A stretch of 64,000 bases of DNA from Roseburia hominis A2-183 (lineage in GTDB: Bacteria > Bacillota > Clostridia > Lachnospirales > Lachnospiraceae): assembly GCF_000225345.1 (NCBI RefSeq), contig NC_015977.1:2649501-2713500 (forward strand), written 5' to 3'. The notes below the pieces were generated by a model that saw only the letters and a list, made by a program, of their open reading frames with translations, did not search any database and was not told where the DNA came from. The translations under genes were made by a program, and so were the position numbers. Below, piece by piece: positions 9,307 through 17,922 of this stretch. Numbering within the stretch: the first letter of the stretch is position 1; each line of letters opens with the position of its first letter.

Positions 9307-11859
9307 TTATCTTCTTCTGAACCGTTGTATGAATCTCTTTGCCCAGCGTTTCAACGGGAATTTCTCTTTTATTTGCCTGATTTCTTCCTCCAGAGCCTGA
9401 TTCTTTCCCTGCAACTCACACAGAACGGAATTCATTTCTTCCTTCTGCTGTCTTAACTGGAGGATTGCATCTTGAAATTCCTGCATCTGTTTCTGCTGTA
9501 TCTCAAACAGAATTCTTCTCTGCTCGGCATCTTTCTGCAATTCCCCCAATGCACCGTCATATACTGCCAGTCTTGTATCATGTGCTCCAAGTACATTTCC
9601 ATGTGCATCAATCATATTTTTCTGCCAGAAAAGCTGTTCTTCCTCTTTCATTCTTTCCTTCTGAATAATATCATAACCGGAAAGCCGGTTCTCTTTTCCG
9701 GCACAGATTGCATTTTTGAGCCATTCTCCCGATTTTTCTTTTTCTCTCTGCAACGCACTCCGTACTTTATCATACGCAATGCTCTGCCCCAGCTTCTCTT
9801 CCAGCGTATCGATCTCCTCCGCGGATACAAGATGATCTTTAAGACCAACTTTACCAAGAATTTCCGTAAAACGGTCTAATCCACGATATGCATTTCCGAT
9901 TGCCAGAAACTGCTTTTCAAAAATAAGGGCAAAACAGGTTCCGTGAAAAGAATCCGTAATAAAAAATGTGCACTCCCGTATTCTACGCAGCCAATCTTCA
10001 TTGGAAACATCACTTTCCATATCAAGATCCCACTGTGCACATTTTTCTTCCACATTCACGACATCCGTCATGTTTATTACCGGTAATTCTAATTTCTGTG
10101 CTGCTTTTTCAATAATCTGCTGCTTTTCCGGCGAGGGGTCTAAAATATAAGTTGCAATATATTGATTATATGCGGTCTTCTTCCCCTTATCCGCAAGCTT
10201 TTCATATTCTTCTGTCGGGCACAAAAATACCGGATCCAGAACAACCACTGCCTCCCGGTTCCACTCCTGTCGACACAGTTCTACCGCACTTTCCTCCCGC
10301 ACAGATATATGATCGATTCCCTGTATATAAAATGCGGCCTCCGCCTTCTCCTCCCTGGTCGCATGATACTCGCTCCTTCCAAATGATGCTGCGTACGTGA
10401 TTTTATTTTTGTTTTCATGAATATAGTCCATAAAACAAAATTTATCAAAGCATGCATATAGTCCTTCATACCACAGCTGATCCGAGCCAAGAATAAATGT
10501 ATCCGCGTAGTCATTCGCCTTCTGCAGTTGCAGTCTGCTCTCAAACAATTCACACAGATCTCCGCTGTCATACGGATTTTCCCTGAATATAACCGGTGTT
10601 TCATGCGGAGCCCACCAGGCTGATTTTGGTCGTTCCATCATAAATACATCATATCCCATATGCTGCAATGTCCGGTAAAGTCCATAATAGGACAAGTTTG
10701 AACCATGGTTTTCTACTGTTGGAATTCCCACGATTCCTATATCGAATTTATGTTCCAGTACACGTTTCGCAAGGTTCGCAAAGTCATATTTCTCTTCTCT
10801 GAGTAAACGAAAAAAACGATCTCTGTATGGATGTTCTTCTATATCTGCACAAATCCGGTTCTTTTTGGAATCCTCCACCGAAATCTCTTTCATCCAGACA
10901 TTCTCTTTTTTCATCTCATTCAAAAGCATCTGCCCTTTATCACTATTTACGAATATAACGCTGGTTCCTTTATGATCATCCTCAATATCCTGGCAATCTT
11001 CTATTCCATGAAAATCTCCCGTAGACAGATCTCCCCTGCGCGGAAACTCCGCAAATTTACAATGATAACAGGATTTTCTTAAGGACATATTATAATGAAA
11101 TAGTTTTTCAAACCAATCATCGGTAACATCTGCCCGGTAAGCAGAACCGTCCTCATATTCAATACACACGGTATTACAATTCCAGTCACCGTCTTTTACA
11201 CGAAAATTAATATATTTGGCATGCCTTCCTTCCGATACACCAGAAAGCCATTCCCGAAATACTTTATCTGAAGGTGTACCATGACACAGCATATCTATTG
11301 TATATAATCTGCTCTGGTCACATCCTTTCAGGTAGTTATATAATCCCGCGGTCTGACATGGCAATCCTGTAAATAAGACCGTCTTTCCTTCCAGTAAAAG
11401 CGTTTTTATCTTACGGTAAATTCCGGTCGCATCTGCCTGTATATACTTTGACCCGTTTATTTTTGCTATATCTTCGACTTGATCTATAACTATGTACTGT
11501 GCTTTCAGATCGGGTGTAAGCTGTACTCCACAGACAACTCCCTGTTTCTGCAGGATAACAGATGCCGCCACCGGAACCACGCCGCCTGATGAAGCTGTTT
11601 TCCGAACTTCATCGCATGCTCGAAAAGCATATGACGAAACGTCATATGCTTTTCGATTCTCATCATGGGCGACAGGGCAAACTTCTAAACACTTCCCGCA
11701 TTGAATACATATGGTATCATTTACACCGGCTTCCCGAAATCCATCCTCATTCTCAGATAACTCTATTGCTCCGGCCGGACATGCATCCTTACAACAATAA
11801 CATCCTGTACATTTTTTATCTTCTACAACATTTTTTATCATTGATTTTCCGATCCTCAT
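9307..11859 (-). CDS. ferredoxin/FrhB-like domain fused to polysaccharide pyruvyl transferase
   Basis: An 850-residue multidomain protein. Residues about 15-65 hold two 4Fe-4S motifs (CTGCYCCKDACP and CIQCGKCLEVCP). Residues about 75-365 match the coenzyme F420 hydrogenase beta-subunit (FrhB) N- and C-terminal domains. Residues about 370-700 are a polysaccharide pyruvyl transferase domain, recognised by GSNLSYYGLYRTL, FILGSDQLW and FITDSFHGTCFAL. The last 100 residues form a Gln/Glu-rich coiled coil ending in a basic tail. Pyruvyl transferases put pyruvate ketals on sugars; the iron-sulfur flavin-like module suggests a linked redox step, which is inference. The in-frame ATG at 11841 (MIKNVVEDKKC) has a better ribosome site than 11859, so the true start may be six codons later. 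Confidence 0.85.
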   Translation of the reverse strand: MRIGKSMIKNVVEDKKCTGCYCCKDACPAGAIELSENEDGFREAGVNDTICIQCGKCLEVCPVAHDENRKAYDVSSYAFRACDEVRKTASSGGVVPVAASVILQKQGVVCGVQLTPDLKAQYIVIDQVEDIAKINGSKYIQADATGIYRKIKTLLLEGKTVLFTGLPCQTAGLYNYLKGCDQSRLYTIDMLCHGTPSDKVFREWLSGVSEGRHAKYINFRVKDGDWNCNTVCIEYEDGSAYRADVTDDWFEKLFHYNMSLRKSCYHCKFAEFPRRGDLSTGDFHGIEDCQDIEDDHKGTSVIFVNSDKGQMLLNEMKKENVWMKEISVEDSKKNRICADIEEHPYRDRFFRLLREEKYDFANLAKRVLEHKFDIGIVGIPTVENHGSNLSYYGLYRTLQHMGYDVFMMERPKSAWWAPHETPVIFRENPYDSGDLCELFESRLQLQKANDYADTFILGSDQLWYEGLYACFDKFCFMDYIHENKNKITYAASFGRSEYHATREEKAEAAFYIQGIDHISVREESAVELCRQEWNREAVVVLDPVFLCPTEEYEKLADKGKKTAYNQYIATYILDPSPEKQQIIEKAAQKLELPVINMTDVVNVEEKCAQWDLDMESDVSNEDWLRRIRECTFFITDSFHGTCFALIFEKQFLAIGNAYRGLDRFTEILGKVGLKDHLVSAEEIDTLEEKLGQSIAYDKVRSALQREKEKSGEWLKNAICAGKENRLSGYDIIQKERMKEEEQLFWQKNMIDAHGNVLGAHDTRLAVYDGALGELQKDAEQRRILFEIQQKQMQEFQDAILQLRQQKEEMNSVLCELQGKNQALEEEIRQIKEKFPLKRWAKRFIQRFRRR

Positions 11860-11904
11860 TCTTATTACATGTTACAGCAACATATCTGTTGCCGTTCCAT
11901 TGCA

Positions 11905-12870
11905 TTAACGCACTTCCACTTTACATATCGCCTGCGCACCTGCATACGCTGCAACAATACTGGTCTCTCCCTTGCCGGTTCCACAAACCTCTCCTGCTGC
12001 ACTTACCTTACATATGCTCCGATCTTCGCTTCTCCATTCCACCTGCGAATTGGCAATCCTGCATTCATTTAAATATGCGCTTAATCTTCCAACCTGTCCA
12101 ACACTCCATTCTAACTCTTCCGAACTCAATGTCAATTTTTTCTCCTCACAGGCCATCCTTGCGAAACGTTCCGATGGACTCTCATACGACCAGTCCACAT
12201 TCCGCCTTATGATCTTTGCCGGATTTCCTCCCAGACAGACATTCGACTCTCCCTCAAAATTACCCGTCACGACACTTGCGGCCGCCACAATACTGTTGTC
12301 CGGAATTACAGCATTCTTTAAAATGATGGAATCTGATGAAATCCAGCATCTCTCACCGATCACAGTCGCATGTTTTCTTCCGTTAATACATTCTCCGGTA
12401 TTCACATCAAACATCGCATGTCCGTCAGACCCGTAGATATATACTCTTGCAGAAAACATACATCCCGCTCCGATTCTGATATCCGCATTTTCCGTCGCCA
12501 GTATCCCCACATTGTGCATGGTAGTTCCTGCTCCGATCCAAACCCGCTGCTCATTTCCATCATTGCATATAATTCTAACATTATTCAATAGGAAAGTGCT
12601 TCCAATCCGGACCTCTGCATTACTGTTATCGATAGTAATCGTACTTCCCACCGCTTTTATCGGAAGTTCCAAATACACCCGGTTATTATTTCCCTGTATT
12701 TTAATCTCGATACCTGCAACTTTTTCACTATATGTAATTTCTCTCTCCGTGCCGTTTTCTATAATAAAAATTTTGTTATTTTGTCCAGATAACTTATATA
12801 CCGGCTTTAATTCCTGCACAGTATCCTGCTTTTTCTTTCCTCTTTTGAAAAACACTCTTCTTCTCCCCAT
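11905..12870 (-). CDS. left-handed beta-helix acyltransferase with C-terminal Ig-like domain
   Basis: A 321-residue protein. Residues about 25-215 carry irregular hexapeptide repeats of the LbetaH acyltransferase type (IRIGAGCMFSARVYIYGSDGH, VIGERCWISSDSIILKNAVI, IVAAASVVTGNF, GGNPAKIIRRN), as in maltose/serine O-acetyltransferases of capsule loci. Such enzymes move an acetyl group from acetyl-CoA to a sugar. Residues about 245-321 resemble a bacterial Ig-like (Big_2) domain: VEWRSEDRSICKVSAAGEVC and GETSIVAAYAGA. Big_2 domains are usually extracellular, so the fusion is unusual for a cytoplasmic enzyme. No signal peptide is visible. The upstream gene ends 14 bases before it, in the same operon. 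Confidence 0.8.
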   Translation of the reverse strand: MGRRRVFFKRGKKKQDTVQELKPVYKLSGQNNKIFIIENGTEREITYSEKVAGIEIKIQGNNNRVYLELPIKAVGSTITIDNSNAEVRIGSTFLLNNVRIICNDGNEQRVWIGAGTTMHNVGILATENADIRIGAGCMFSARVYIYGSDGHAMFDVNTGECINGRKHATVIGERCWISSDSIILKNAVIPDNSIVAAASVVTGNFEGESNVCLGGNPAKIIRRNVDWSYESPSERFARMACEEKKLTLSSEELEWSVGQVGRLSAYLNECRIANSQVEWRSEDRSICKVSAAGEVCGTGKGETSIVAAYAGAQAICKVEVR

Positions 12871-12884
12871 AATATCATCACCTT

Positions 12885-14732
12885 TTAGTCATCCAGCTCC
12901 CATGTCGGAATCTCTTTTCGTCTAATGCCATAATAAAATTTAATTGCGCTCTTTCTACGCTTTGTTCCACGCGGAAACATTCCATTGGCCGCCGGCACAA
13001 TAAATCCGTATTTAATCTTATTTTTTATCTTTGTGGACTTCTTCTTTCCCACGATCTCACCTGACCAAAACGCCCCACTGGCTGTCATCATTGTTCTGAA
13101 CAGAATCTGCTCATACAACGGCGACTTTCTCGCTCTTCTCCAAAAATGCTCCGTCTGCATGGTATCTGCAAACAACTCACTCCATGGTTTATTCGGGCCT
13201 GTATGATGGCAGATCTTTGGATTCTTTCTTGCTACCGCATACTGTTTCTGCAAATAGTATGGCATAAATTCATATTCATATGGTCCAAAATCCGGGAAAC
13301 AATCCCACTCAAGATCCAGATGCTTTACCTCACCCTGACATAACACGTTCATGATATCCTGGTCTACATAGCGATACTGACGTTTTGTTGCAATCTCAAA
13401 GATTTCTTTCTGTGTATATTTTTCACGAAATCTTGTCAGATTCAACAGCATAACGCCTGCCTGAAAATAATCATGTACATTTTTCAATTTTAGTGATTCA
13501 CGACAATATTTCGCAAACGACTTATCACTTCCATTTAAAAATGCTGCGCAGCATTGATCATGTGCTGCTGCCACCATATACCCGGTCACATCCATGTGAA
13601 ACAGTTCTGCCACATCCGCATGTACCGTCATATCACTGTCCAAAAACAGCACTTTATCATAATTGATAAAAATCTCAGGAATCAGCAACCTATAGTAGGT
13701 TTCTACACTGATATGGCCTGTCGCCTTCAGATGAATATTTGCCATTTTTTCTTTTACATTGTAGAAACGTATCGATACATTCTCATGCCCTTCGGCAATC
13801 AGCTTTAATGCTTCTTTATTATCTGGTCTAATGCCGCTTTCCAAAACATTAATATCATAATTATTTTCATCAGAAGCATTTTCCACAATCGATTCAAGCA
13901 TTGCTGACAGGTAAATCGTATAAAAATCACTGGATGCAAGTACCATCGCTACGTTATTGTGCTCAAATGCCGGCTTCAGTTCTGTCTTCACAGTTACATC
14001 TTCAAACTCAACTACAGGTAATTCTCTAACGGTCACTCCCTGTTTTTCCTGGTATCTGCAGAATGTCGCCAGCATGACCGCAGTAAACATACTGTACTCC
14101 TTTGTCTGCTCATAAGATGCATACCGCATATCAAGCTTTTCATCCAATACTGCCAATACACTTTCTACCATCTTATTATATGTCACAAACAACTCCCGTT
14201 TCATAAGAAACATATTACACAAAACCATTTTTCCGGATTTCATATAACTTTCAAACTCACTGGAGTATTCTGGATATTTCTCTTTCAGTGCATTCTCAAA
14301 CACAACAAAATGTTCCGCATCATGCTTTTTATCAAATTTTGCAAAATACTCACGCACATTTCTTGCATCATATGCTCTGGTAACCACCATTTCTGGATAT
14401 ATAATCTGTGCGCTTTTCATTACATCTGAAATGGAAAAAGTGTTGAGCCCATATTTTCTAGCCGTTTTGTCATTTAAGTAAGTTTCTCCAATATATGGCT
14501 TATCATATTCTGCCTGTTGGGTAAAAAACCTCCGATACTGCATCATTCCTATATAATCGCCATCCGGTTTGATGGCAAGCTGTGTGCCAATCTCACGATA
14601 CAGATCCTCTTTCAAGACCTGGTATACTGTCTTATCCTTTTTTGCATTCTCATACACAAATTCATTATTCTGAACCTGATAAAAATCCTTGCCTTCATCG
14701 ATACCTGCTATTACTACCTTGTTCTCTGACAT
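12885..14732 (-). CDS. bifunctional glycosyltransferase: DUF4422 domain plus GT8 domain
   Basis: From ATG 14732 (GGAG nine bases upstream; the ATG at 14738 is too close to it) the protein has 615 residues. Residues about 40-250 match the DUF4422 capsular glycosyltransferase domain, with its hallmark MMQYRRFF near residue 65. Residues about 265-540 form a GT8 domain: AMVLASSDFYTIYLSAMLES at the start, FLDSDMTVHADVAELF carrying the DxD metal motif, and QDIMNVLCQG and HHTGPNKPW later. GT8 enzymes are retaining and use UDP-glucose or UDP-galactose in many cases. Two transfer domains in one chain imply two successive linkages of one repeat unit. It is followed downstream by the acyltransferase gene and preceded by an ABC exporter. 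Confidence 0.87.
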   Translation of the reverse strand: MSENKVVIAGIDEGKDFYQVQNNEFVYENAKKDKTVYQVLKEDLYREIGTQLAIKPDGDYIGMMQYRRFFTQQAEYDKPYIGETYLNDKTARKYGLNTFSISDVMKSAQIIYPEMVVTRAYDARNVREYFAKFDKKHDAEHFVVFENALKEKYPEYSSEFESYMKSGKMVLCNMFLMKRELFVTYNKMVESVLAVLDEKLDMRYASYEQTKEYSMFTAVMLATFCRYQEKQGVTVRELPVVEFEDVTVKTELKPAFEHNNVAMVLASSDFYTIYLSAMLESIVENASDENNYDINVLESGIRPDNKEALKLIAEGHENVSIRFYNVKEKMANIHLKATGHISVETYYRLLIPEIFINYDKVLFLDSDMTVHADVAELFHMDVTGYMVAAAHDQCCAAFLNGSDKSFAKYCRESLKLKNVHDYFQAGVMLLNLTRFREKYTQKEIFEIATKRQYRYVDQDIMNVLCQGEVKHLDLEWDCFPDFGPYEYEFMPYYLQKQYAVARKNPKICHHTGPNKPWSELFADTMQTEHFWRRARKSPLYEQILFRTMMTASGAFWSGEIVGKKKSTKIKNKIKYGFIVPAANGMFPRGTKRRKSAIKFYYGIRRKEIPTWELDD

Positions 14733-14744
14733 CTTCATGTTCTC

Positions 14745-15479
14745 CTATTTATTCATATATGCTTTACATACTGTGTTGACATCCCCCTGCATGACCGCTT
14801 TTCCCTTATCAATCCAAATTGCATGATCACACAATGAAGTAACCGATCCCATTGTATGGGAGACATAGAGTAACGTAGTTCCTTGTTCCAGCATACTTTT
14901 CATTCGCATTTTACATTTTTCCTGAAACTCATAGTCACCTACTGCAAGGACTTCATCTACAATCAAAATATCCGGTCTCGTCATCGTCGCAACTGCAAAT
15001 CCTAGACGTGCTGCCATACCGGATGAATAATTTTTAATCGGCATATCCAGAAAATCCCACAACTCTGCGAAATCAATAATTTCATTGAAATGTTCCTTCA
15101 TGAAAGCTTCTGAATGTCCCAGCAACGTACCGTTGAGGAATACGTTTTCTCTTGCTGTAAGCTCTGCATCAAATCCAGCTCCCAATTCAATCAGAGGCGC
15201 TATGGAACCACGGATAATCACTTCTCCCTTATATGGTTTCAAAATACCGCTGATGAGCTTCAGTAATGTTGACTTTCCAGAACCGTTTGTTCCAACCAAT
15301 CCCCAGGCCTCTCCGGGTTTAATTTTCAGATTAATATCCTTAAGCGCCAAAAACTCCTGGAACATCAATTCTCTCTTAATAAATTTAATGACGTATTCCT
15401 TAAGATTATCAATTTTCTCTGATGCCATATTAAACCTGACTGTAGCATCATTTACCTCGATAATATATTCACTATCCAT
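14745..15479 (-). CDS. polysaccharide ABC exporter ATP-binding subunit, short Wzt/TagH type
   Basis: A 244-residue ATPase with Walker A GTNGSGKST (residues about 64-72), ABC signature NYSSGMAARLG, Walker B ILIVDEVLAVGD and the switch His in VSHTMGS. The N-terminal leader (residues 1-40) and the ALKDIN spacing are typical of the polysaccharide/teichoic-acid exporter subfamily. Unlike the second exporter ATPase of this window (45072-46349), it stops just after the nucleotide-binding domain and has no carbohydrate-binding tail. Export by this pair should therefore not need recognition of a capped chain end by the ATPase. GGAGG lies ten bases before the ATG. Its permease gene ends eleven bases upstream. 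Confidence 0.93.
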   Translation of the reverse strand: MDSEYIIEVNDATVRFNMASEKIDNLKEYVIKFIKRELMFQEFLALKDINLKIKPGEAWGLVGTNGSGKSTLLKLISGILKPYKGEVIIRGSIAPLIELGAGFDAELTARENVFLNGTLLGHSEAFMKEHFNEIIDFAELWDFLDMPIKNYSSGMAARLGFAVATMTRPDILIVDEVLAVGDYEFQEKCKMRMKSMLEQGTTLLYVSHTMGSVTSLCDHAIWIDKGKAVMQGDVNTVCKAYMNK

Positions 15480-15489
15480 ACTTCCTCCA

Positions 15490-16278
15490 CTAAATATACA
15501 GAATAAATTTGTCCTGCGTCTTCAAAAATGACCAGATTCCTAAAATTAATGCAATGATTGCTGCAATACAGCCGCCTGCCACACTGTGCATCATTGGGAG
15601 CTGCTGTTCCAGCACTACTGTTCTAAACTGATCAATATAAAAATAAAGCGGGTTTATGTTCACAATTACATTTTTAACATAATCCGGCAGAATTGATATC
15701 GGATAAAAAATCGGTGTAAGATACATCCATACCGTGATAAACACATTATAGATATACTGGATATCCCTGAAAAATACAGCAGCCTGTGCCAGAAACATTC
15801 CAAGTCCTAGGCAGAATACATATAATTCAATCAATATAACAGGAATAAAAAGCATATAAATTGAAAACTGTATTCTTGAAGCTATAAAAACAATCAACAT
15901 TGCTCCAAGAGAGAACAAAAGATTCACCAGCGAACTTGTCACCTTGGAGAGCGTAAAAATATATTTTGGTACATACACCTTTTTTAGCAATGGCGCATTC
16001 CCCAGTATGGAATAAATCGCCTGTCCCGTGGATTCACTCATAAAGTTAAACAGCGTCTGCCCGATGATCAGATAAACCGGATAATGATCTATTTCAAACC
16101 GGAAAATCTGTGAAAAGACAACTACCATAACCGCCATAATCAACAATGGATTCAGTATGCTCCAGAAATATCCGAGAAAACTTCTGCGATATTTCAGTTT
16201 GATATCTTTTGTAACCAACTGCTTTACAAGGTCTTTATATGCATATAACCCGTTAATTCGTCTTATTAATAACTCCAT
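15490..16278 (-). CDS. polysaccharide ABC exporter permease, Wzm/TagG type
   Basis: A 262-residue ABC-2 type membrane protein with about six membrane segments. The amphipathic N-terminal interface helix reads LVKQLVTKDIKLKYRRSFLG, which is highly typical of Wzm/TagG permeases, and it is followed by YFWSILNPLLIMAVMVVVF. Together with the next gene's ATPase it would form an exporter for an undecaprenyl-linked glycan. The start ATG 16278 follows the stop of the GT8 gene by three bases, so the two are translationally close. Which of the several glycans of this locus it moves cannot be decided from sequence. Confidence 0.92.
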   Translation of the reverse strand: MELLIRRINGLYAYKDLVKQLVTKDIKLKYRRSFLGYFWSILNPLLIMAVMVVVFSQIFRFEIDHYPVYLIIGQTLFNFMSESTGQAIYSILGNAPLLKKVYVPKYIFTLSKVTSSLVNLLFSLGAMLIVFIASRIQFSIYMLFIPVILIELYVFCLGLGMFLAQAAVFFRDIQYIYNVFITVWMYLTPIFYPISILPDYVKNVIVNINPLYFYIDQFRTVVLEQQLPMMHSVAGGCIAAIIALILGIWSFLKTQDKFILYI

Positions 16279-16281
16279 CTC

Positions 16282-17283
16282 TTACCTTCCTACACTTATT
16301 TTCTTAATCTGTTTTCTTAGCTTACTGTCATATGGAATAACACGTGCGATCTGATCCAGCAGAACCCTTTTCCCGACTGATCGTTTAAACTTTTTTCTCT
16401 GAAACTGCTCTGCATAAAGAGAACCTTCTGCATATTTCAAAAATTTGTACCCCAGTGGTACATTTCTTCGATAACAGGGTAGCATCTCTCCGGCATAATG
16501 AATAATACATGGTTCTTCCAATGCCCTTTCATAATCCGGGTATAACTTACTGTCGCTCAGATACCGCTTGCGTTGTTTTAGATTTGATATCACAATCACA
16601 TTCCACTGTAGGTCAAAGTAAAACACGCGCTCCTTATATATATGATTCAATACATCCTGATCTGCCCAGCGCCACTGCCTTTCCCGGGCGCACGCCAACA
16701 GTTTTTCTCCATCTTCCCGTAACCTGTCTATATCAAACAGAATCACTCCACCGTTAAAGTAACGCCCCTCGGTTGTAATACCAACGGTCTCTTTCAGATA
16801 TTGTTTTGTCTCCTCGCTGTTTGGATTATGCCAGGCTTCCATATTTAATACCGTATCTGCCACGGCTCCAAGGGGCTTATCCTGCATATCTGCATGAAAC
16901 AACTGTGCAATATCACTATTGCATACCATATCACAATCCAGATACACTACACGTTCAAAATTTTCAAATATTTGCGGAATCAGCAATCTGGCATAGGTCA
17001 TCACAGATAAATATCCGTGAACATACAGATCCTTGCCCTCTATCTGCTCTCTGACACTATAAAATCTTACCGAAATATTTTCACGCTGATAGAACCGGCT
17101 GATTCTGCTCTGGTCGCTTTTACTGATTCCGTATTCCAAAATTACAATATCATAATTCTCTTGTGCATCTGCATTTGTAATGATTGATTGCAGCAAAACG
17201 CCCATTATATTCTTATAGCTGTCGCTGCATGCCATTGTAATCGCAACTTCGTGCTGCCTGATTGGATACAATTTTTCTTCCAT
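16282..17283 (-). CDS. glycosyltransferase family 8
   Basis: A 333-residue GT8 enzyme, paralogous to the C-terminal half of the protein at 12885-14732. The fold begins with VAITMACSDSYKNIMGVLLQ. VYLDCDMVCNSDIAQLF carries the DxD metal motif near residue 120, and WADQDVLNHIY and IIHYAGEML match later GT8 motifs. The C-terminal 60 residues are basic and may attach to the membrane. It is the first gene after a terminator-like hairpin and sits three bases upstream of the permease gene, so it may build the glycan exported by that pair. Donor and acceptor are unknown. Confidence 0.88.
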   Translation of the reverse strand: MEEKLYPIRQHEVAITMACSDSYKNIMGVLLQSIITNADAQENYDIVILEYGISKSDQSRISRFYQRENISVRFYSVREQIEGKDLYVHGYLSVMTYARLLIPQIFENFERVVYLDCDMVCNSDIAQLFHADMQDKPLGAVADTVLNMEAWHNPNSEETKQYLKETVGITTEGRYFNGGVILFDIDRLREDGEKLLACARERQWRWADQDVLNHIYKERVFYFDLQWNVIVISNLKQRKRYLSDSKLYPDYERALEEPCIIHYAGEMLPCYRRNVPLGYKFLKYAEGSLYAEQFQRKKFKRSVGKRVLLDQIARVIPYDSKLRKQIKKISVGR

Positions 17284-17297
17284 CTTCTCACAACAAA

Positions 17298-17336
17298 ATT
17301 ACCGCAATAATCCATTCCATGATTGATTGCGGTAAT
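17298..17336 (-). terminator. hairpin between the CDP-sugar genes and the GT8/ABC exporter genes
   Basis: An 11-base-pair perfect stem, ATTACCGCAAT (17298-17308) with ATTGCGGTAAT (17326-17336), lies in the 63-base gap after the RfbC-like gene. On the minus strand it is followed by a short TTTT. The U tract is weak, so termination may be partial and leave some read-through to the exporter genes. Confidence 0.55.
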
Positions 17337-17346
17337 CTTTCTCTAT

Positions 17347-17922
17347 TTAGAATCCTCCATACGTATTCATGAACTGTTCAAATGTCTGCAGATTTTTGTC
17401 TTTATCTGCCAAAATTACATTTCCTAATCCACCCACTTTTTCCAATGGCCACTCTACAGCAATGTCCGGATCATTCCACATAATGCCATCGTCATATTCG
17501 CCGTAAAACTTTTCTCCACATTTGTAGCTTACGATCGACTTTTCCAACACAAGGTATCCATGTGCGCATCCTGCCGGTACCAGTATCTCATTATGCTGCT
17601 CCCCGATCAGATCAAAGCCAAGCCATTTTTTAAATGTGGGGCTATCCTTTCTAAGGTCAACAACCACGTCATAAACGTGACCATATATGCAGCGAACCAG
17701 CTTTGGCTGCTGTTTTTCGCGCTGAAAATGTAATGCCCGGATTACTCCCTTATGGGAGGTTGTATAAAACACCTCTGCAAGATCATGGTGTATCCCGTTT
17801 GCCTCAAATACTTCCTTGGAATAGTCCTTTGTAAAGCAGCCTCTGATATCATCTGCATTGAACGGAGTGACTTTGATAAGTCCCTTGATCTCTGTCTCTT
17901 CAAATTCAAACTTCTGGATCAT
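17347..17922 (-). CDS. RfbC-like sugar-nucleotide epimerase in the CDP-sugar branch
   Basis: A 191-residue cupin of the dTDP-4-dehydrorhamnose 3,5-epimerase family. VIRALHFQ holds the usual catalytic His, with YDVVVDLRKDSPTF, GCAHGYLVL and GIMWNDPDI further on. It differs clearly from the orthodox RfbC at 47251-47832 (VIRALHFQ against VLRGLHFQ). It lies directly after a reductase, RfbG and RfbF, all with almost no gaps. The likely substrate is therefore CDP-4-keto-6-deoxyglucose rather than the dTDP form, which is inference from context. Epimerisation at C3 and/or C5 before reduction would give a CDP-6-deoxyhexose other than CDP-6-deoxyglucose. Confidence 0.82.
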   Translation of the reverse strand: MIQKFEFEETEIKGLIKVTPFNADDIRGCFTKDYSKEVFEANGIHHDLAEVFYTTSHKGVIRALHFQREKQQPKLVRCIYGHVYDVVVDLRKDSPTFKKWLGFDLIGEQHNEILVPAGCAHGYLVLEKSIVSYKCGEKFYGEYDDGIMWNDPDIAVEWPLEKVGGLGNVILADKDKNLQTFEQFMNTYGGF

